This document shows positions 31,091-39,885 of a stretch of DNA of 64,000 bases, piece by piece. Source of the stretch: Cellulomonas sp. NS3 (GTDB taxonomy: Bacteria > Actinomycetota > Actinomycetes > Actinomycetales > Cellulomonadaceae). Position 1 is the first letter of the stretch, and every line of letters starts with the position of its first letter. A model generated the notes under the pieces. The model saw only the letters and a list, made by a program, of their open reading frames with translations. It had not been told where the DNA came from and made no database searches. A program made the translations under genes and the position numbers. The DNA is taken from assembly GCF_024757985.1 (NCBI RefSeq), contig NZ_CP103289.1, positions 2,170,001-2,234,000 of the forward strand, in the 5' to 3' direction.

Positions 31091-32573
31091 CCAGCGAGGC
31101 TTCCTCAAGGTCCGGGACCGCGAGCTCCCGCCGAGCCGCCCCGTCCCGGTCCGGCTCATGGACTGGCGCGAGGTGCACGAGCACCGCACCGCGGACGGCA
31201 CCGCCGTCGACGAGGCGATGCTGCACCGCCAGGCGGGCCGCTGCATGGACTGCGGCATCCCGTTCTGCCACAACGGCTGCCCGCTCGGGAACCTGATTCC
31301 CGAGTGGAACGACCTCGTGTGGCGGGGTCAGTGGGCCGACGCGTCCGAGCGCCTGCACGCGACGAACAACTTCCCGGAGTTCACGGGGCGCATCTGCCCG
31401 GCGCCGTGCGAGTCGAGCTGCGTGCTCGGCATCAACCAGCCGCCGGTCACGATCAAGAACGTCGAGGTCTCGATCATCGACGAGGCGTTCGACCGCGGCT
31501 ACGTGACACCGCAGGTGCCCCAGCGGCTCACGGGCTTCACGGTCGCGGTCGTCGGCTCGGGCCCCGCCGGGCTCGCCGCCGCGCAGCAGCTCACGCGCGC
31601 CGGCTACACGGTCGCGGTGTACGAGCGCGACGACGAGATCGGCGGGCTCCTGCGCTACGGCGTCCCCGACTTCAAGCTCGAGAAGCACCACATCGACCGC
31701 CGGCTCAAGCAGATGAAGGCCGAGGGCACGCGGTTCCGCCCGGGCGTCGAGATCGGTCGCGACATCACGTGGGACCAGCTGCACAGCCGGTTCGACGCGA
31801 TCGTCGTCGCGACCGGCGCGACCGTCCCGCGCGAGCTGTCGCTGCCCGGGCGCGAGCTCGAGGGCGTGCACGTCGCGATGGACTACCTGCACCAGGCCAA
31901 CGCCGTGGTCGCGGGCAAGGAGGTCACCGACCAGATCACGGCGACCGGCAAGCACGTCGTCATCATCGGCGGCGGCGACACCGGGTCCGACTGCCTCGGC
32001 ACGGCGCTGCGCCAGGGGGCGGCGTCGGTCACGACGCTCGCGATCGGCAAGCAGCCGCCCACCGAGCGCCCCGAGAACCAGCCGTGGCCCACGGACCCGC
32101 TGGTCTTCGAGGTCTCGAGCTCGCACGAGGAGGGCGGCGAGCGCACGTACCTCGCCTCGACCGTCGCGTTCGTGGGCGGCGAGGGCGACGACGCCCGGCA
32201 CGTGCGGGGGCTGCGCCTCGCGACGACCGAGTACCTGCCCGACGGCCGCCGCGTGCCGGCGTCCGGCACGGAGCGGGACGTCCCGGCCGACCTCGTGCTC
32301 ATCGCCATGGGCTTCACGGGCCCGGAGACCGACACGCTCGTCTCCCAGGCCGGGACCGAGCTGACGTCGCGTGGGCTCGTGCAGCGCACGGACGACTTCG
32401 CCTCGTCCGTGCCGGGCGTCTTCGTGGCCGGCGATGCCGGACGCGGGCAGTCGCTCATCGTGTGGGCCATCGCGGAGGGGCGCGCCGCGGCCGCGGCCGT
32501 CGACCGGTTCCTCTCGGGTGGCACGGAGCTCCACGCGCCGGTCACCGCGGGGACGGTGGCGCTGCGGCCCTGA
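31083..32573 (+). CDS. gltD: Glutamate synthase small subunit, copy 1
   Basis: GltD feeds electrons from NADPH through FAD and 4Fe-4S clusters to GltB. The N-terminal Cys motifs are [17 protein letters not shown] and [12 protein letters not shown], followed by FAD motif [17 protein letters not shown] motif [11 protein letters not shown] and C-terminal [20 protein letters not shown]. 496 residues. The GTG overlaps gltB by 8 bases, so this copy is translated together with the large subunit and is the likely stoichiometric partner. Confidence 0.95.
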   Translation: MADQRGFLKVRDRELPPSRPVPVRLMDWREVHEHRTADGTAVDEAMLHRQAGRCMDCGIPFCHNGCPLGNLIPEWNDLVWRGQWADASERLHATNNFPEFTGRICPAPCESSCVLGINQPPVTIKNVEVSIIDEAFDRGYVTPQVPQRLTGFTVAVVGSGPAGLAAAQQLTRAGYTVAVYERDDEIGGLLRYGVPDFKLEKHHIDRRLKQMKAEGTRFRPGVEIGRDITWDQLHSRFDAIVVATGATVPRELSLPGRELEGVHVAMDYLHQANAVVAGKEVTDQITATGKHVVIIGGGDTGSDCLGTALRQGAASVTTLAIGKQPPTERPENQPWPTDPLVFEVSSSHEEGGERTYLASTVAFVGGEGDDARHVRGLRLATTEYLPDGRRVPASGTERDVPADLVLIAMGFTGPETDTLVSQAGTELTSRGLVQRTDDFASSVPGVFVAGDAGRGQSLIVWAIAEGRAAAAAVDRFLSGGTELHAPVTAGTVALRP

Positions 32574-32612
32574 AGTGCCTCCCACGTCGCCGCGGTGCTC
32601 ACGGAGCGGGCC

Positions 32613-32666
32613 CGGGACGTCGGTCCCCATCCCGTCCCCCACGAAGGGCCTAGGTTTCCCGATGCG
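32613..32666 (+). promoter_or_regulatory. Copy of the pyk promoter region, upstream of gltD copy 2
   Basis: This stretch matches the pyk promoter at 34321-34376 at roughly four of five positions by hand alignment, including GGCCTAGG and an ATGCG where pyk begins. The -10 is TAGGTT (32651-32656). It follows the first gltD stop by 40 bases, as the original follows the second gltD stop by 42. It likely drives gltD copy 2 with a leader of about 145 bases. Confidence 0.6.
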
Positions 32667-32806
32667 CGCTCACCGCTCGGCGACGCGCGCCTGCGTGACC
32701 CGTGAACCGTCCCCAGCGCGCGACCGGGCCACCGTGCCCGGCCGCACCGCCCGAGCGCGGCGACGGAGCCGTGCGGGGTGGGGGACCCGACCAGTGGAGG
32801 TGCACC

Positions 32807-34279
32807 GTGGCTGACCCCCGCGGCTTCATGAAGACGCGGGAGCGCGAGCTCCCGACGAACCGGCCGGTGCCCGTCCGGATCCTCGACTGGGCGGAGGTGC
32901 ACGAGCACCGCGCGGGCGACCCGGACGACCTCGCGATGCTGCACCGGCAGGCCGGGCGCTGCATGGACTGCGGGGTCCCGTTCTGCCACAACGGCTGCCC
33001 GCTCGGGAACCTGGTGCCGGACTGGAACGACCTGGTGTGGCGCGGGCGGTGGGAGGAGGCCGCGGAGCGCCTGCACGCGACGAACAACTTCCCCGACTTC
33101 ACCGGCCGCCTGTGCCCGGCGCCGTGTGAGTCGAGCTGCGTGCTCGGCATCAACCAGCCGCCCGTGACGATCAAGAACGTCGAGGTCGCGATCGCCGACG
33201 AGGCGTTCGACCGGGGGTACGTGGTCCCTCAGGTCCCGCAGTGGCTCACGGGCAAGACCGTCGCGGTCGTCGGCTCCGGCCCCGCCGGGCTCGCCGCCGC
33301 GCAGCAGCTGACCCGGGCCGGGCACACCGTCGCGGTGTACGAGCGGGCCGACCGCGTCGGTGGGCTGCTCCGCTACGGGATCCCCGAGTTCAAGATGGAG
33401 AAGAAGCACGTCGACCGTCGCCTGGCGCAGATGGAGGCCGAGGGCACGCGGTTCCGCCCGGGCGTCGAGGTCGGTGTCGACGTCACGGGCACCGAGCTGC
33501 GCGAGAGCTACGACGCGGTCGTGCTCGCGGTCGGCTCGACGACACCGCGCGACCTGCCCGTGCCCGGGCGGGCGCTGGGCGGGGTCCTGCAGGCGATGGA
33601 GTACCTGCCGCCCGCCAACCGGGCCGCCGTCGGCGACGCCGTCGAGGGCCAGGTGCTCGCGACGGACAAGGACGTCATCGTGATCGGCGGCGGGGACACC
33701 GGCGCCGACTGCGTCGGGACCGCGATCCGCCAGGGTGCCCGCTCGGTGACCCAGCTCGAGATCATGCCGCGCCCCCCGCACGAGCGCCCCGAGGCGCAGC
33801 CGTGGCCGACGTACCCGATGCTGTACCGGGTGGCGAGCGCGCACGAGGAGGGCGGCGAGCGCGTCTACGCGGTCAGCACCCAGGAGCTCGTGGGCGACGA
33901 CGCGGGCGACGTGCGCGCGATCCGGCTCGTCGACGTCGAGCTCGTCGACGGGCGGTTCGGGCCCGTCGAGGGCACCGAGCGCGAGGTCCCGGCGCAGCTC
34001 GTGCTCCTGGCGATGGGCTTCACCGGCCCGGAGCAGGGTCCGCTGCTCGACCAGCTCGGGGTCACGGTGACCCCGCGCGGCGTCGTCGGCCGGTCCGAGG
34101 ACTTCGCCACGGACGTCCCCGGCGTCTTCGTGGCCGGCGACGCGGGCCGCGGCCAGTCGCTCATCGTGTGGGCGATCGCCGAGGGCCGCGCCGCGGCCGC
34201 CGCGGTCGACGCCTACCTCTCGGGGAGCACCGAGCTCCCCGCCCCGGTCACCGCCAGCACGGTGGCGCTCCGCCCCTGA
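32807..34279 (+). CDS. Glutamate synthase small subunit, copy 2 (tandem paralog)
   Basis: A second full-length GltD of 490 residues with all cofactor motifs intact ([60 protein letters not shown]). It is strongly similar to copy 1 from end to end. The GTG has a GGAGG site 6 bases upstream and stands 233 bases after copy 1, with its own apparent promoter. There is no second gltB, so it may supply extra small subunit or donate electrons to another partner. Confidence 0.92.
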   Translation: MADPRGFMKTRERELPTNRPVPVRILDWAEVHEHRAGDPDDLAMLHRQAGRCMDCGVPFCHNGCPLGNLVPDWNDLVWRGRWEEAAERLHATNNFPDFTGRLCPAPCESSCVLGINQPPVTIKNVEVAIADEAFDRGYVVPQVPQWLTGKTVAVVGSGPAGLAAAQQLTRAGHTVAVYERADRVGGLLRYGIPEFKMEKKHVDRRLAQMEAEGTRFRPGVEVGVDVTGTELRESYDAVVLAVGSTTPRDLPVPGRALGGVLQAMEYLPPANRAAVGDAVEGQVLATDKDVIVIGGGDTGADCVGTAIRQGARSVTQLEIMPRPPHERPEAQPWPTYPMLYRVASAHEEGGERVYAVSTQELVGDDAGDVRAIRLVDVELVDGRFGPVEGTEREVPAQLVLLAMGFTGPEQGPLLDQLGVTVTPRGVVGRSEDFATDVPGVFVAGDAGRGQSLIVWAIAEGRAAAAAVDAYLSGSTELPAPVTASTVALRP

Positions 34280-34320
34280 CCCCTCCCGGACCGTCGCTAC
34301 CGCTGCTCCGTCCGGGGCTG

Positions 34321-34376
34321 CGGGACGTTCGGTCCACACCCTGTCCCGAAGGAAAGGCCTAGGCTTCACCCATGCG
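34321..34376 (+). promoter_or_regulatory. pyk promoter, probably giving a leaderless mRNA
   Basis: -10 TAGGCT (34360-34365) lies 6 bases before the pyk ATG, so the transcript should begin at or near the A of the start codon. A purine-rich GAAGGAAAGG sits too far upstream to act as a ribosome binding site. The block is shared with 32613-32666. Confidence 0.55.
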
Positions 34377-35808
34377 TAGAGCGAAGATCGTCTGCACCAT
34401 CGGTCCCGCGACCGAGTCCCCCGAGCAGATCCAGGCGTTGGTCGACGCCGGCATGGACGTGGCTCGGCTGAACCGGAGCCACGGTGACACCGAGGTGCAC
34501 CAGCGCGTGTACGACAACGTGCGTGCCGCCGCCCAGGCCTCCGGCCGGTCGGTCGCCGTGCTCGTCGACCTCCAGGGCCCCAAGATCCGCCTCGGCCGTT
34601 TCGCCGAGGGCAAGCACGAGCTCGCCGTCGGCGACACCTTCACCATCACGACCGAGGACGTCCCCGGCACCAAGGAGCTCGTCTCCACGACCCACAAGGG
34701 CCTGCCGAACGACGCGCGCGTCGGCGACCCGATCCTCATCGACGACGGCCGTGTGCTCGTCCGCATCACCGACGTCGACGGCCCCCGCGTCGTCACGCGC
34801 GTCGAGGTGGCCGGCCCGGTCTCCAACAACAAGGGCCTCAACCTCCCGGGCGTCGCCGTGTCGGTGCCCGCGATGAGCGACAAGGACGAGGCCGACCTGC
34901 GCTGGGCGCTGCGCACCGGCGCCGACATCATCGCGCTGTCGTTCGTCCGCAACGCCTCCGACTACGACGACGTCCGCCGCATCATGGAGGAGGAGGGCCG
35001 CGTCCTCCCCGTCATCGCCAAGATCGAGAAGCCGCAGGCCGTCGAGAACCTCGTCGAGATCATCGACGCGTTCGACGGGATCATGGTCGCCCGCGGCGAC
35101 CTGGGCGTCGAGCTCCCGCTCGAGCAGGTCCCGCTCGTCCAGAAGCGTGCGGTCGAGCTGGCCCGTCGCGCCGCGAAGCCGGTCATCGTCGCGACGCAGG
35201 TGCTCGAGTCGATGATCTCGGCCCCGCGTCCGACGCGCGCCGAGGCCTCGGACTGCGCCAACGCGGTGCTCGACGGCGCCGACGCGGTCATGCTCTCGGG
35301 CGAGACCAGCGTGGGCGACTACCCGATCGAGGCCGTGCGCACGATGGCGCGGATCATCGAGAACACCGAGGAGCTCGGCCGGGAGCGCATCGCGCCCCTC
35401 GGCTCGACGCCCCACACGCGCGGTGGCGCCATCACGCGTGCCGCCGCGGAGATCGGCGAGACGCTCGGGGTCAAGTACCTCGTGACGTTCACGCAGTCGG
35501 GCGACTCGGCGCGGCGCATGTCGCGCCTGCGCTCGGGCATCCCGCTGCTCGCGTTCACGCCCGAGACGCACGTGCGCAACGTCCTGTCGCTGAGCTGGGG
35601 CGTGCAGACGTACGAGGTCTCGCAGGTCGAGAGCACCGACGCGATGGTCAAGCTCGTCGACGCGACGCTGCGCGCCAACGGGCTCGCCGAGCTCGGTGAC
35701 TACGTGGTCGTCGTCGCGGGCGCGCCGGTCGGGGTCGTCGGCTCGACGAACTCGATCGTCGTGCACAAGATCGGCGACGAGGAGTCGACGTCGGGCCGCG
35801 TCGCCTGA
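34372..35808 (+). CDS. pyk: Pyruvate kinase
   Basis: Converts phosphoenolpyruvate and ADP to pyruvate and ATP. 478 residues. The TIM-barrel A domain has RRAKIVCTIGPA, RLNRSHG, LVDLQGPKIRLG, VIAKIEKPQAVEN and MVARGDLGVE; ATQVLESMISAPRPTRAE includes the K+/substrate-binding region. The C-terminal allosteric domain ends GSTNSIVVHKIGDEE. The ATG lies 93 bases after gltD copy 2 with no close ribosome binding site, matching leaderless translation. Confidence 0.96.
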   Translation: MRRAKIVCTIGPATESPEQIQALVDAGMDVARLNRSHGDTEVHQRVYDNVRAAAQASGRSVAVLVDLQGPKIRLGRFAEGKHELAVGDTFTITTEDVPGTKELVSTTHKGLPNDARVGDPILIDDGRVLVRITDVDGPRVVTRVEVAGPVSNNKGLNLPGVAVSVPAMSDKDEADLRWALRTGADIIALSFVRNASDYDDVRRIMEEEGRVLPVIAKIEKPQAVENLVEIIDAFDGIMVARGDLGVELPLEQVPLVQKRAVELARRAAKPVIVATQVLESMISAPRPTRAEASDCANAVLDGADAVMLSGETSVGDYPIEAVRTMARIIENTEELGRERIAPLGSTPHTRGGAITRAAAEIGETLGVKYLVTFTQSGDSARRMSRLRSGIPLLAFTPETHVRNVLSLSWGVQTYEVSQVESTDAMVKLVDATLRANGLAELGDYVVVVAGAPVGVVGSTNSIVVHKIGDEESTSGRVA

Positions 35809-35824
35809 CGCGCACGCACGCACG

Positions 35825-35860
35825 CCGCGGGCCCCGGAGGATCACCTCCGGGGCCCGCGG
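35825..35860. terminator. Bidirectional terminator, perfect 16-bp stem
   Basis: Arms at 35825-35840 and 35845-35860 are perfectly complementary, with a 4-base loop ATCA. It lies 16 bases after the pyk stop and 39 bases past the stop of the convergent prpC, so it can serve both. Confidence 0.85.
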
Positions 35861-35874
35861 TGCGTCCGGCGCCG

Positions 35875-35906
35875 GTCGGCCGGTCAGCGCGTCGGCCGGT
35901 CAGCGC
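35875..35906. repeat. 16-bp tandem repeat over the prpC stop codon
   Basis: GTCGGCCGGTCAGCGC occurs twice in a row (35875-35890 and 35891-35906). The second unit contains the prpC stop codon in reverse complement. It looks like a recent slippage duplication at the gene end. Confidence 0.8.
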
Positions 35907-37075
35907 GCGGGCACGTGCCGCAGCGCGGGGCCCGTGTAGTGGCTCAGCGGGCGGATGAGCGCGTTGTGCGCGAGCTGCTCGCGGACGTGCGCGGTCCAGC
36001 CGACGACGCGGCTCGCGGCGAACAGCGGCGTGAACGTCGGGGTGTCGAAGCCCATGAGGTGGAACGCCGGCCCGGTCGGGTAGTCGAGGTTCGGCAGGAT
36101 CCCGGTGCGGGTCCGCATCTGCTCCGCGAGGGCGTCGTAGAGCGCGAGCAGGTCGGGCCGGTCCGCGTGCGCGACGAGGCGGTCGAGCGCCTGCTTCATC
36201 GTCGGCACGCGGGAGTCGCCGTGGCGGTACACCCGGTGGCCGAACCCCATGACCTTGTGGTGCGCGCCGAGCAGCTCGTCGAGCCACGGCCCGACCCGGT
36301 CCGCGGTCCCGATCTCGGCGAACGTCGCCATGACGGCCTCGTTCGCGCCGCCGTGCAGGGGGCCCTTGAGCGCGCCCACCGCGCCGGTGACGGCCGAGTG
36401 CAGGTCGGACAGGGTCGAGGCGATGACGCGGGCGGCGAACGTCGAGGCGTTGAACGAGTGCTCGGCGTACAGGACCATCGACGTCTCGAAGGCGTCGACG
36501 ACGACGTCCTCGGGCACGTCGCCGAACGTCCGGGCGAGGAACGCGGCGGACCAGCCGAGGTCGTCGCGGGGGTCGAGCGGCTCCTCGCCCCGGCGGCGGC
36601 GCTGGTCGAGCGCGACGACGCCCGGGAGCTGGGCCAGCAGACGGACCGAGCGCCGCAGGTCGGCGTCGGGGGAGCGGTCGTCGGGCTCGGGGTCGTGCGC
36701 GCCGAGGACGCTCACCGCGGTGCGGACCACGTCCATCGGGTGGGCGCTCAGCGGGAGCGAGCGCACGGCGTCGACGAGGGCGCCGGGGAGCTCGCGGGCC
36801 GCCCGCTCCTGCGTCTCGAGCGCCGCGAGCTCCACGGCGTCCGGAAGCTCGCCGTGCCACAGCAGGTACGCGACCTCCTCGAACGAGCAGGACGCGGCGA
36901 GCTCCTGGACGGGGTAGCCGCGGTACAGCAGCGAGCTGCTCGCCTCGTCGACCGACGAGATCGCGGTCTCGTCGACCACGACGCCCGCGAGGCCACGGTG
37001 CAGCTCGGGCGGGGCGGGGTGGTCGGGCGCGGGCTGGTCGGGTGCCTGGTGGGCGGTGGTCGGGTCGCTCGTCAT
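35900..37075 (-). CDS. prpC: 2-methylcitrate synthase / citrate synthase
   Basis: Condenses propionyl-CoA with oxaloacetate, the entry step of the methylcitrate cycle; acetyl-CoA may also be used. 391 residues. The citrate-synthase triad is visible as His241 (LHGGANE), His280 (FGHRVYRHGDSR) and Asp331 (PNLDYPTGP), with AEHSFNAST earlier. The methylcitrate role rests on prpB and prpD directly upstream on the same strand. The N-terminus has a Pro/Ala-rich extension of about 25 residues. Confidence 0.92.
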   Translation of the reverse strand: MTSDPTTAHQAPDQPAPDHPAPPELHRGLAGVVVDETAISSVDEASSSLLYRGYPVQELAASCSFEEVAYLLWHGELPDAVELAALETQERAARELPGALVDAVRSLPLSAHPMDVVRTAVSVLGAHDPEPDDRSPDADLRRSVRLLAQLPGVVALDQRRRRGEEPLDPRDDLGWSAAFLARTFGDVPEDVVVDAFETSMVLYAEHSFNASTFAARVIASTLSDLHSAVTGAVGALKGPLHGGANEAVMATFAEIGTADRVGPWLDELLGAHHKVMGFGHRVYRHGDSRVPTMKQALDRLVAHADRPDLLALYDALAEQMRTRTGILPNLDYPTGPAFHLMGFDTPTFTPLFAASRVVGWTAHVREQLAHNALIRPLSHYTGPALRHVPAR

Positions 37076-37137
37076 CCGGGTGCCTCCATCGTCGTTGACG
37101 GGGTCGGGGTCGTGCGTGGCGCCGGGGTGTCCGGCCT

Positions 37138-37210
37138 GCCGGGTGGTGCGGGAGTGGTGCAGGGAGCGGTGGTGCGGGTGGTGCGGTGACGCGCCGTGCG
37201 GGTGGTGCCG
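37138..37210. repeat. Short GGTGGTGCGGG-type repeats between prpB and prpC
   Basis: The 150-base gap between prpB and prpC holds three near copies of a CGGGTGGTGCGG/GGTGGTGCCGG motif (near 37138, 37172 and 37197). No gene or clear hairpin is seen. It may be simple-sequence drift or a protein-binding cluster. Confidence 0.4.
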
Positions 37211-37225
37211 GTCGGCGGTGCGGTC

Positions 37226-38119
37226 CTAGAGCGTGAAGTCGTACACCCCCTCGTCGAAGCGTCCGTAGCCCGCGTAGTCGACGAGGTCGTAGAGCTCGGC
37301 GCGCGTCTGCATCGCGTGCACCACGCCGGCCTGGGTGCCGGTCGCGAGGATCTCGTCGAGCCCGCGCTCGGCGGCGCCCATCGCGAGGCGCAGGAGCGTC
37401 ACCGGGTAGAGCGCGATGGCGTACCCGAGCTCCGCGAGCCGGTCCGTGGTCAGGAGCTCGCCCTTGCCGAACTCGGTCAGGTTGGCGAGCAGCGGGACGT
37501 CGACCGCGGCGCGGAACGCCGCGAGCTCGTCCTCCCCGAGCAGCGCCTCGGGGAACAGCGCGTCCGCCCCCGCTTCGACGAGCGCCTGCCCCCGCTCGAT
37601 CGCGGCGTCGAGCCCGTGCACCGCGCGCACGTCGGTGCGGGCCATGATCAGGAAGTCGGGGTCGCGCCGGGCCTCGACGGCCGCGCGGATGCGCTGCACC
37701 GCCGTCGCCTCGTCGACCACCTGCTTGCCGTCGAGGTGGCCGCAGCGCTTCGGGTTGACCTGGTCCTCGATGTGGCAGCCGGCGACCCCTGCGTCCTCGA
37801 GCGCCTGCACGGTGCGCGCGACGTTCATCGGCTCGCCGAAGCCCGTGTCGGCGTCGACGAGCGTCGGCAGGTCGGTCACCCGCGCGATCTGGCCGGCGCG
37901 CTGGGCCACCTCGGTCGCGGTCGTCAGGCCGATGTCCGGCAGCCCGAGGTCGGCGGCGACGACGGCCCCCGAGACGTAGACGGCGTCGAAGCCCTTGGCC
38001 TCGATGAGCCGGGCCGAGAGCGGGTTGAACGCGCCGGGGACGCGCAGGACCTCCCCGCTCGCGAGCCGCTCGCGCAGCGCGACGCGCTTGTCGTGCGGCG
38101 ACCGGGTCGAGTAGAGCAT
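37226..38119 (-). CDS. prpB: Methylisocitrate lyase
   Basis: Splits 2-methylisocitrate into pyruvate and succinate. 297 residues of the isocitrate lyase/PEP mutase fold: VPGAFNPLSARLIEAKGFDAVYVSG, Mg-binding VDADTGFG (Asp89/Asp91), IEDQVNPKRCGH with catalytic Cys126, and IMARTDVRAV. Its ATG shares one base with the prpD stop, so the two are translationally coupled. Confidence 0.94.
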   Translation of the reverse strand: MLYSTRSPHDKRVALRERLASGEVLRVPGAFNPLSARLIEAKGFDAVYVSGAVVAADLGLPDIGLTTATEVAQRAGQIARVTDLPTLVDADTGFGEPMNVARTVQALEDAGVAGCHIEDQVNPKRCGHLDGKQVVDEATAVQRIRAAVEARRDPDFLIMARTDVRAVHGLDAAIERGQALVEAGADALFPEALLGEDELAAFRAAVDVPLLANLTEFGKGELLTTDRLAELGYAIALYPVTLLRLAMGAAERGLDEILATGTQAGVVHAMQTRAELYDLVDYAGYGRFDEGVYDFTL

Positions 38120-39648
38120 CAGAACAGCCCTCCGGGTGCGGGGACGGGGTCGAACAGGCCAGGTCGCGCCGTGAGGTGCACGGCGTCGAGCGCGCCGCCC
38201 GCGTCGAGCTCGGGCAGCGCGGTCGCCGCCGCGAGGAACCGGTCGAGCTCGGTCTCGCCGACGGCTTCCGTCGCGAGCGTGCGGAGCTTGGCGACGTACT
38301 GCGCGCGTCCGAACGGCCGGGCGCCGAGCGGGTGCGCGTCGGCGACGGCGATCTCCTCGACGAGCCGGGACCCGTCGACGAGCTCGACCTCGAGCCGCCC
38401 GCCGAACGCCTTCTCGGCCGGGTCGTCGGCGTGGTAGCGGCGGGTCCACCCCGGGTCCTCCTGCGTCGTGATCCGCTGCCAGAGCGCGACCGTGTCGGGG
38501 CGCGCCGCCCGCTCGGGGGCGTACGAGCGCTCGTGGTGCCACGTGCCGTCCTGCAGCGCGACCGCGAGGATGTACGGGATCGAGTGGTCGAGGGTCTCGC
38601 GGGTCGCGTGCGGGTCGTACTTCTGCGGGTCGTCCGCGCCCGTGCCGATCACGTGGTGCGTGTGGTGCGACGTGTGCAGGACGATCGCCCGCACGCGCTC
38701 GGGGTCCGCGAGCTCCGGGTGCTCGTGGTGCAGCCGCCGGGCCAGGTCGATGAGCGCCTGCGACTGGTACTCCGCCGAGTGCTCCTTGGTGTACGTCTCG
38801 AGGATCGCGCGCCGCGGCTCGCCCGGGCCGGGCAGGTCGACCTCGTAGCGCGCGTCGGGCCCGTCGAGCAGCCAGGCGATCACCCCGTCGGCCCCCTCGT
38901 AGATCGGGGTCGGGGACGTCTGGCCGCGCATCGCCCGGTCGACCGCCTCGATCGCGACCTTCCCCGCGAAGGCCGGGGCGTACGCCTTCCACGTCGAGAT
39001 CTCGCCCTTGCGCGACTGCCGCGTCGCTGTGGTCGTGTGCAGCGCCTGGCCGATCGCGTGGAAGACGACGTCCGCGTCGAGGTGCAGCAGGGTGCCGAGG
39101 CCGGCCGCGACGGCCGGGCCGAGGTGCGCCACGTGGTCGATCTTGTGCCGGTGCAGGCTGATCGCCCGCACGAGCGAGACCTGGACCTCGTACGCCGTGA
39201 CGACGGCGCGCACGAGGTCGGCGCCGCTCGCGCCGACGTGCTGCGCGACCGCGAGCAGCGGCGGGATCGTGTCGCCGGGGTGGGAGTAGTCGGCGGCGAG
39301 GTAGGTGTCGTGGAAGTCGAGCTCGCGGACCGCGACACCGTTCGCCCACGCGGCCCACTCCGGGCTCGTGCGGCGGGCCGACCCGACCCCGGTGACGAGC
39401 GAGCCCCGGCCCCCGCTCGAGGGTCCGTGCGCGAGCGCCTGGGCCCGCGCTGCGACGACGGGCGCCCGCACGAGCGACGCGGCGGCGACGGCGGCGTCGT
39501 CGAGGACGCGGTTGACCACCATGTCCGTCACGTCCGGGTCGACCGGCACGGGGTCGCAGGCGAGCTCGGCGAGGGCCCAGGCGAGCTGGTGCTCGCGGGG
39601 GAGGGGCGCGTCGCTCGGCTGGGGGCGCACCTCGTGGCGGACGCTCAT
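38119..39648 (-). CDS. prpD: 2-methylcitrate dehydratase
   Basis: Dehydrates 2-methylcitrate toward 2-methylisocitrate. 509 residues of the MmgE/PrpD family: [25 protein letters not shown] near residue 105, then [36 protein letters not shown] and the C-terminal Asp/Arg-rich lid ([23 protein letters not shown]). First gene of the minus-strand prp unit. Its ATG overlaps the stop of a possible 47-codon leader ORF. Confidence 0.94.
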   Translation of the reverse strand: MSVRHEVRPQPSDAPLPREHQLAWALAELACDPVPVDPDVTDMVVNRVLDDAAVAAASLVRAPVVAARAQALAHGPSSGGRGSLVTGVGSARRTSPEWAAWANGVAVRELDFHDTYLAADYSHPGDTIPPLLAVAQHVGASGADLVRAVVTAYEVQVSLVRAISLHRHKIDHVAHLGPAVAAGLGTLLHLDADVVFHAIGQALHTTTATRQSRKGEISTWKAYAPAFAGKVAIEAVDRAMRGQTSPTPIYEGADGVIAWLLDGPDARYEVDLPGPGEPRRAILETYTKEHSAEYQSQALIDLARRLHHEHPELADPERVRAIVLHTSHHTHHVIGTGADDPQKYDPHATRETLDHSIPYILAVALQDGTWHHERSYAPERAARPDTVALWQRITTQEDPGWTRRYHADDPAEKAFGGRLEVELVDGSRLVEEIAVADAHPLGARPFGRAQYVAKLRTLATEAVGETELDRFLAAATALPELDAGGALDAVHLTARPGLFDPVPAPGGLF

Positions 39649-39788
39649 GCGCGCACCCCCGCCGAGGTCCTTGTGGTGACCGTCGTCCGTCGGCCACCCC
39701 GGTGCGGGGCGCGCGCTCCGCCGGTGGCGGGGTGCGCCGGGCTCCGGCCTGTCGAGAGCTGCGGCGGTGTGGGCTGCGTCGTGCGCAC
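39645..39788 (-). CDS. Possible 47-codon leader ORF overlapping prpD
   Basis: A GTG at 39788 follows a strong AGGAGGT site by about 4 bases. The frame stays open for 47 codons, rich in Thr, Pro, Arg and Gly, and its TGA overlaps the prpD ATG (ATGA). Against it being a real protein: third-position GC is lower than in the neighbours and several rare codons occur (ACA, AGG, CGA, GGA). It could be a leader whose translation sets prpD expression, or chance. Confidence 0.3.
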   Translation of the reverse strand: MRTTQPTPPQLSTGRSPAHPATGGARAPHRGGRRTTVTTRTSAGVRA

Positions 39789-39826
39789 GTGACCTCCTCG
39801 CGACCCGCCTCGTCGCGGGCCACGCC

Positions 39827-39832
39827 AGGCTA
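39827..39832 (-). promoter_or_regulatory. Candidate -10 (TAGCCT) of the prpDBC operon
   Basis: On the minus strand TAGCCT lies about 38 bases upstream of the leader ORF start and 179 bases upstream of prpD. The -35 region is not recognisable. Confidence 0.3.
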
Positions 39833-39873
39833 TCGCCGGGTCGGCTCCGCGCGCGGGGGCGGCGGTGGTTGCT

Positions 39874-39879
39874 TATGGT
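39874..39879 (+). promoter_or_regulatory. -10 (TATGGT) of the acyltransferase, leaderless start
   Basis: TATGGT ends 6 bases before the ATG at 39886, the same spacing as at pyk, so the mRNA likely starts at the ATG. Confidence 0.4.
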
Positions 39880-39885
39880 CGAACG

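Noticed and set aside
26390-31273. Open frame of about 1600 codons antisense to gltB
   Set aside because: Same artefact: no recognisable domain, and gltB on the plus strand is complete and canonical.
31083-34279. Duplicated gltD as an assembly artefact
   Set aside because: The copies differ at many residues and in their spacers, so they are true diverged paralogs.
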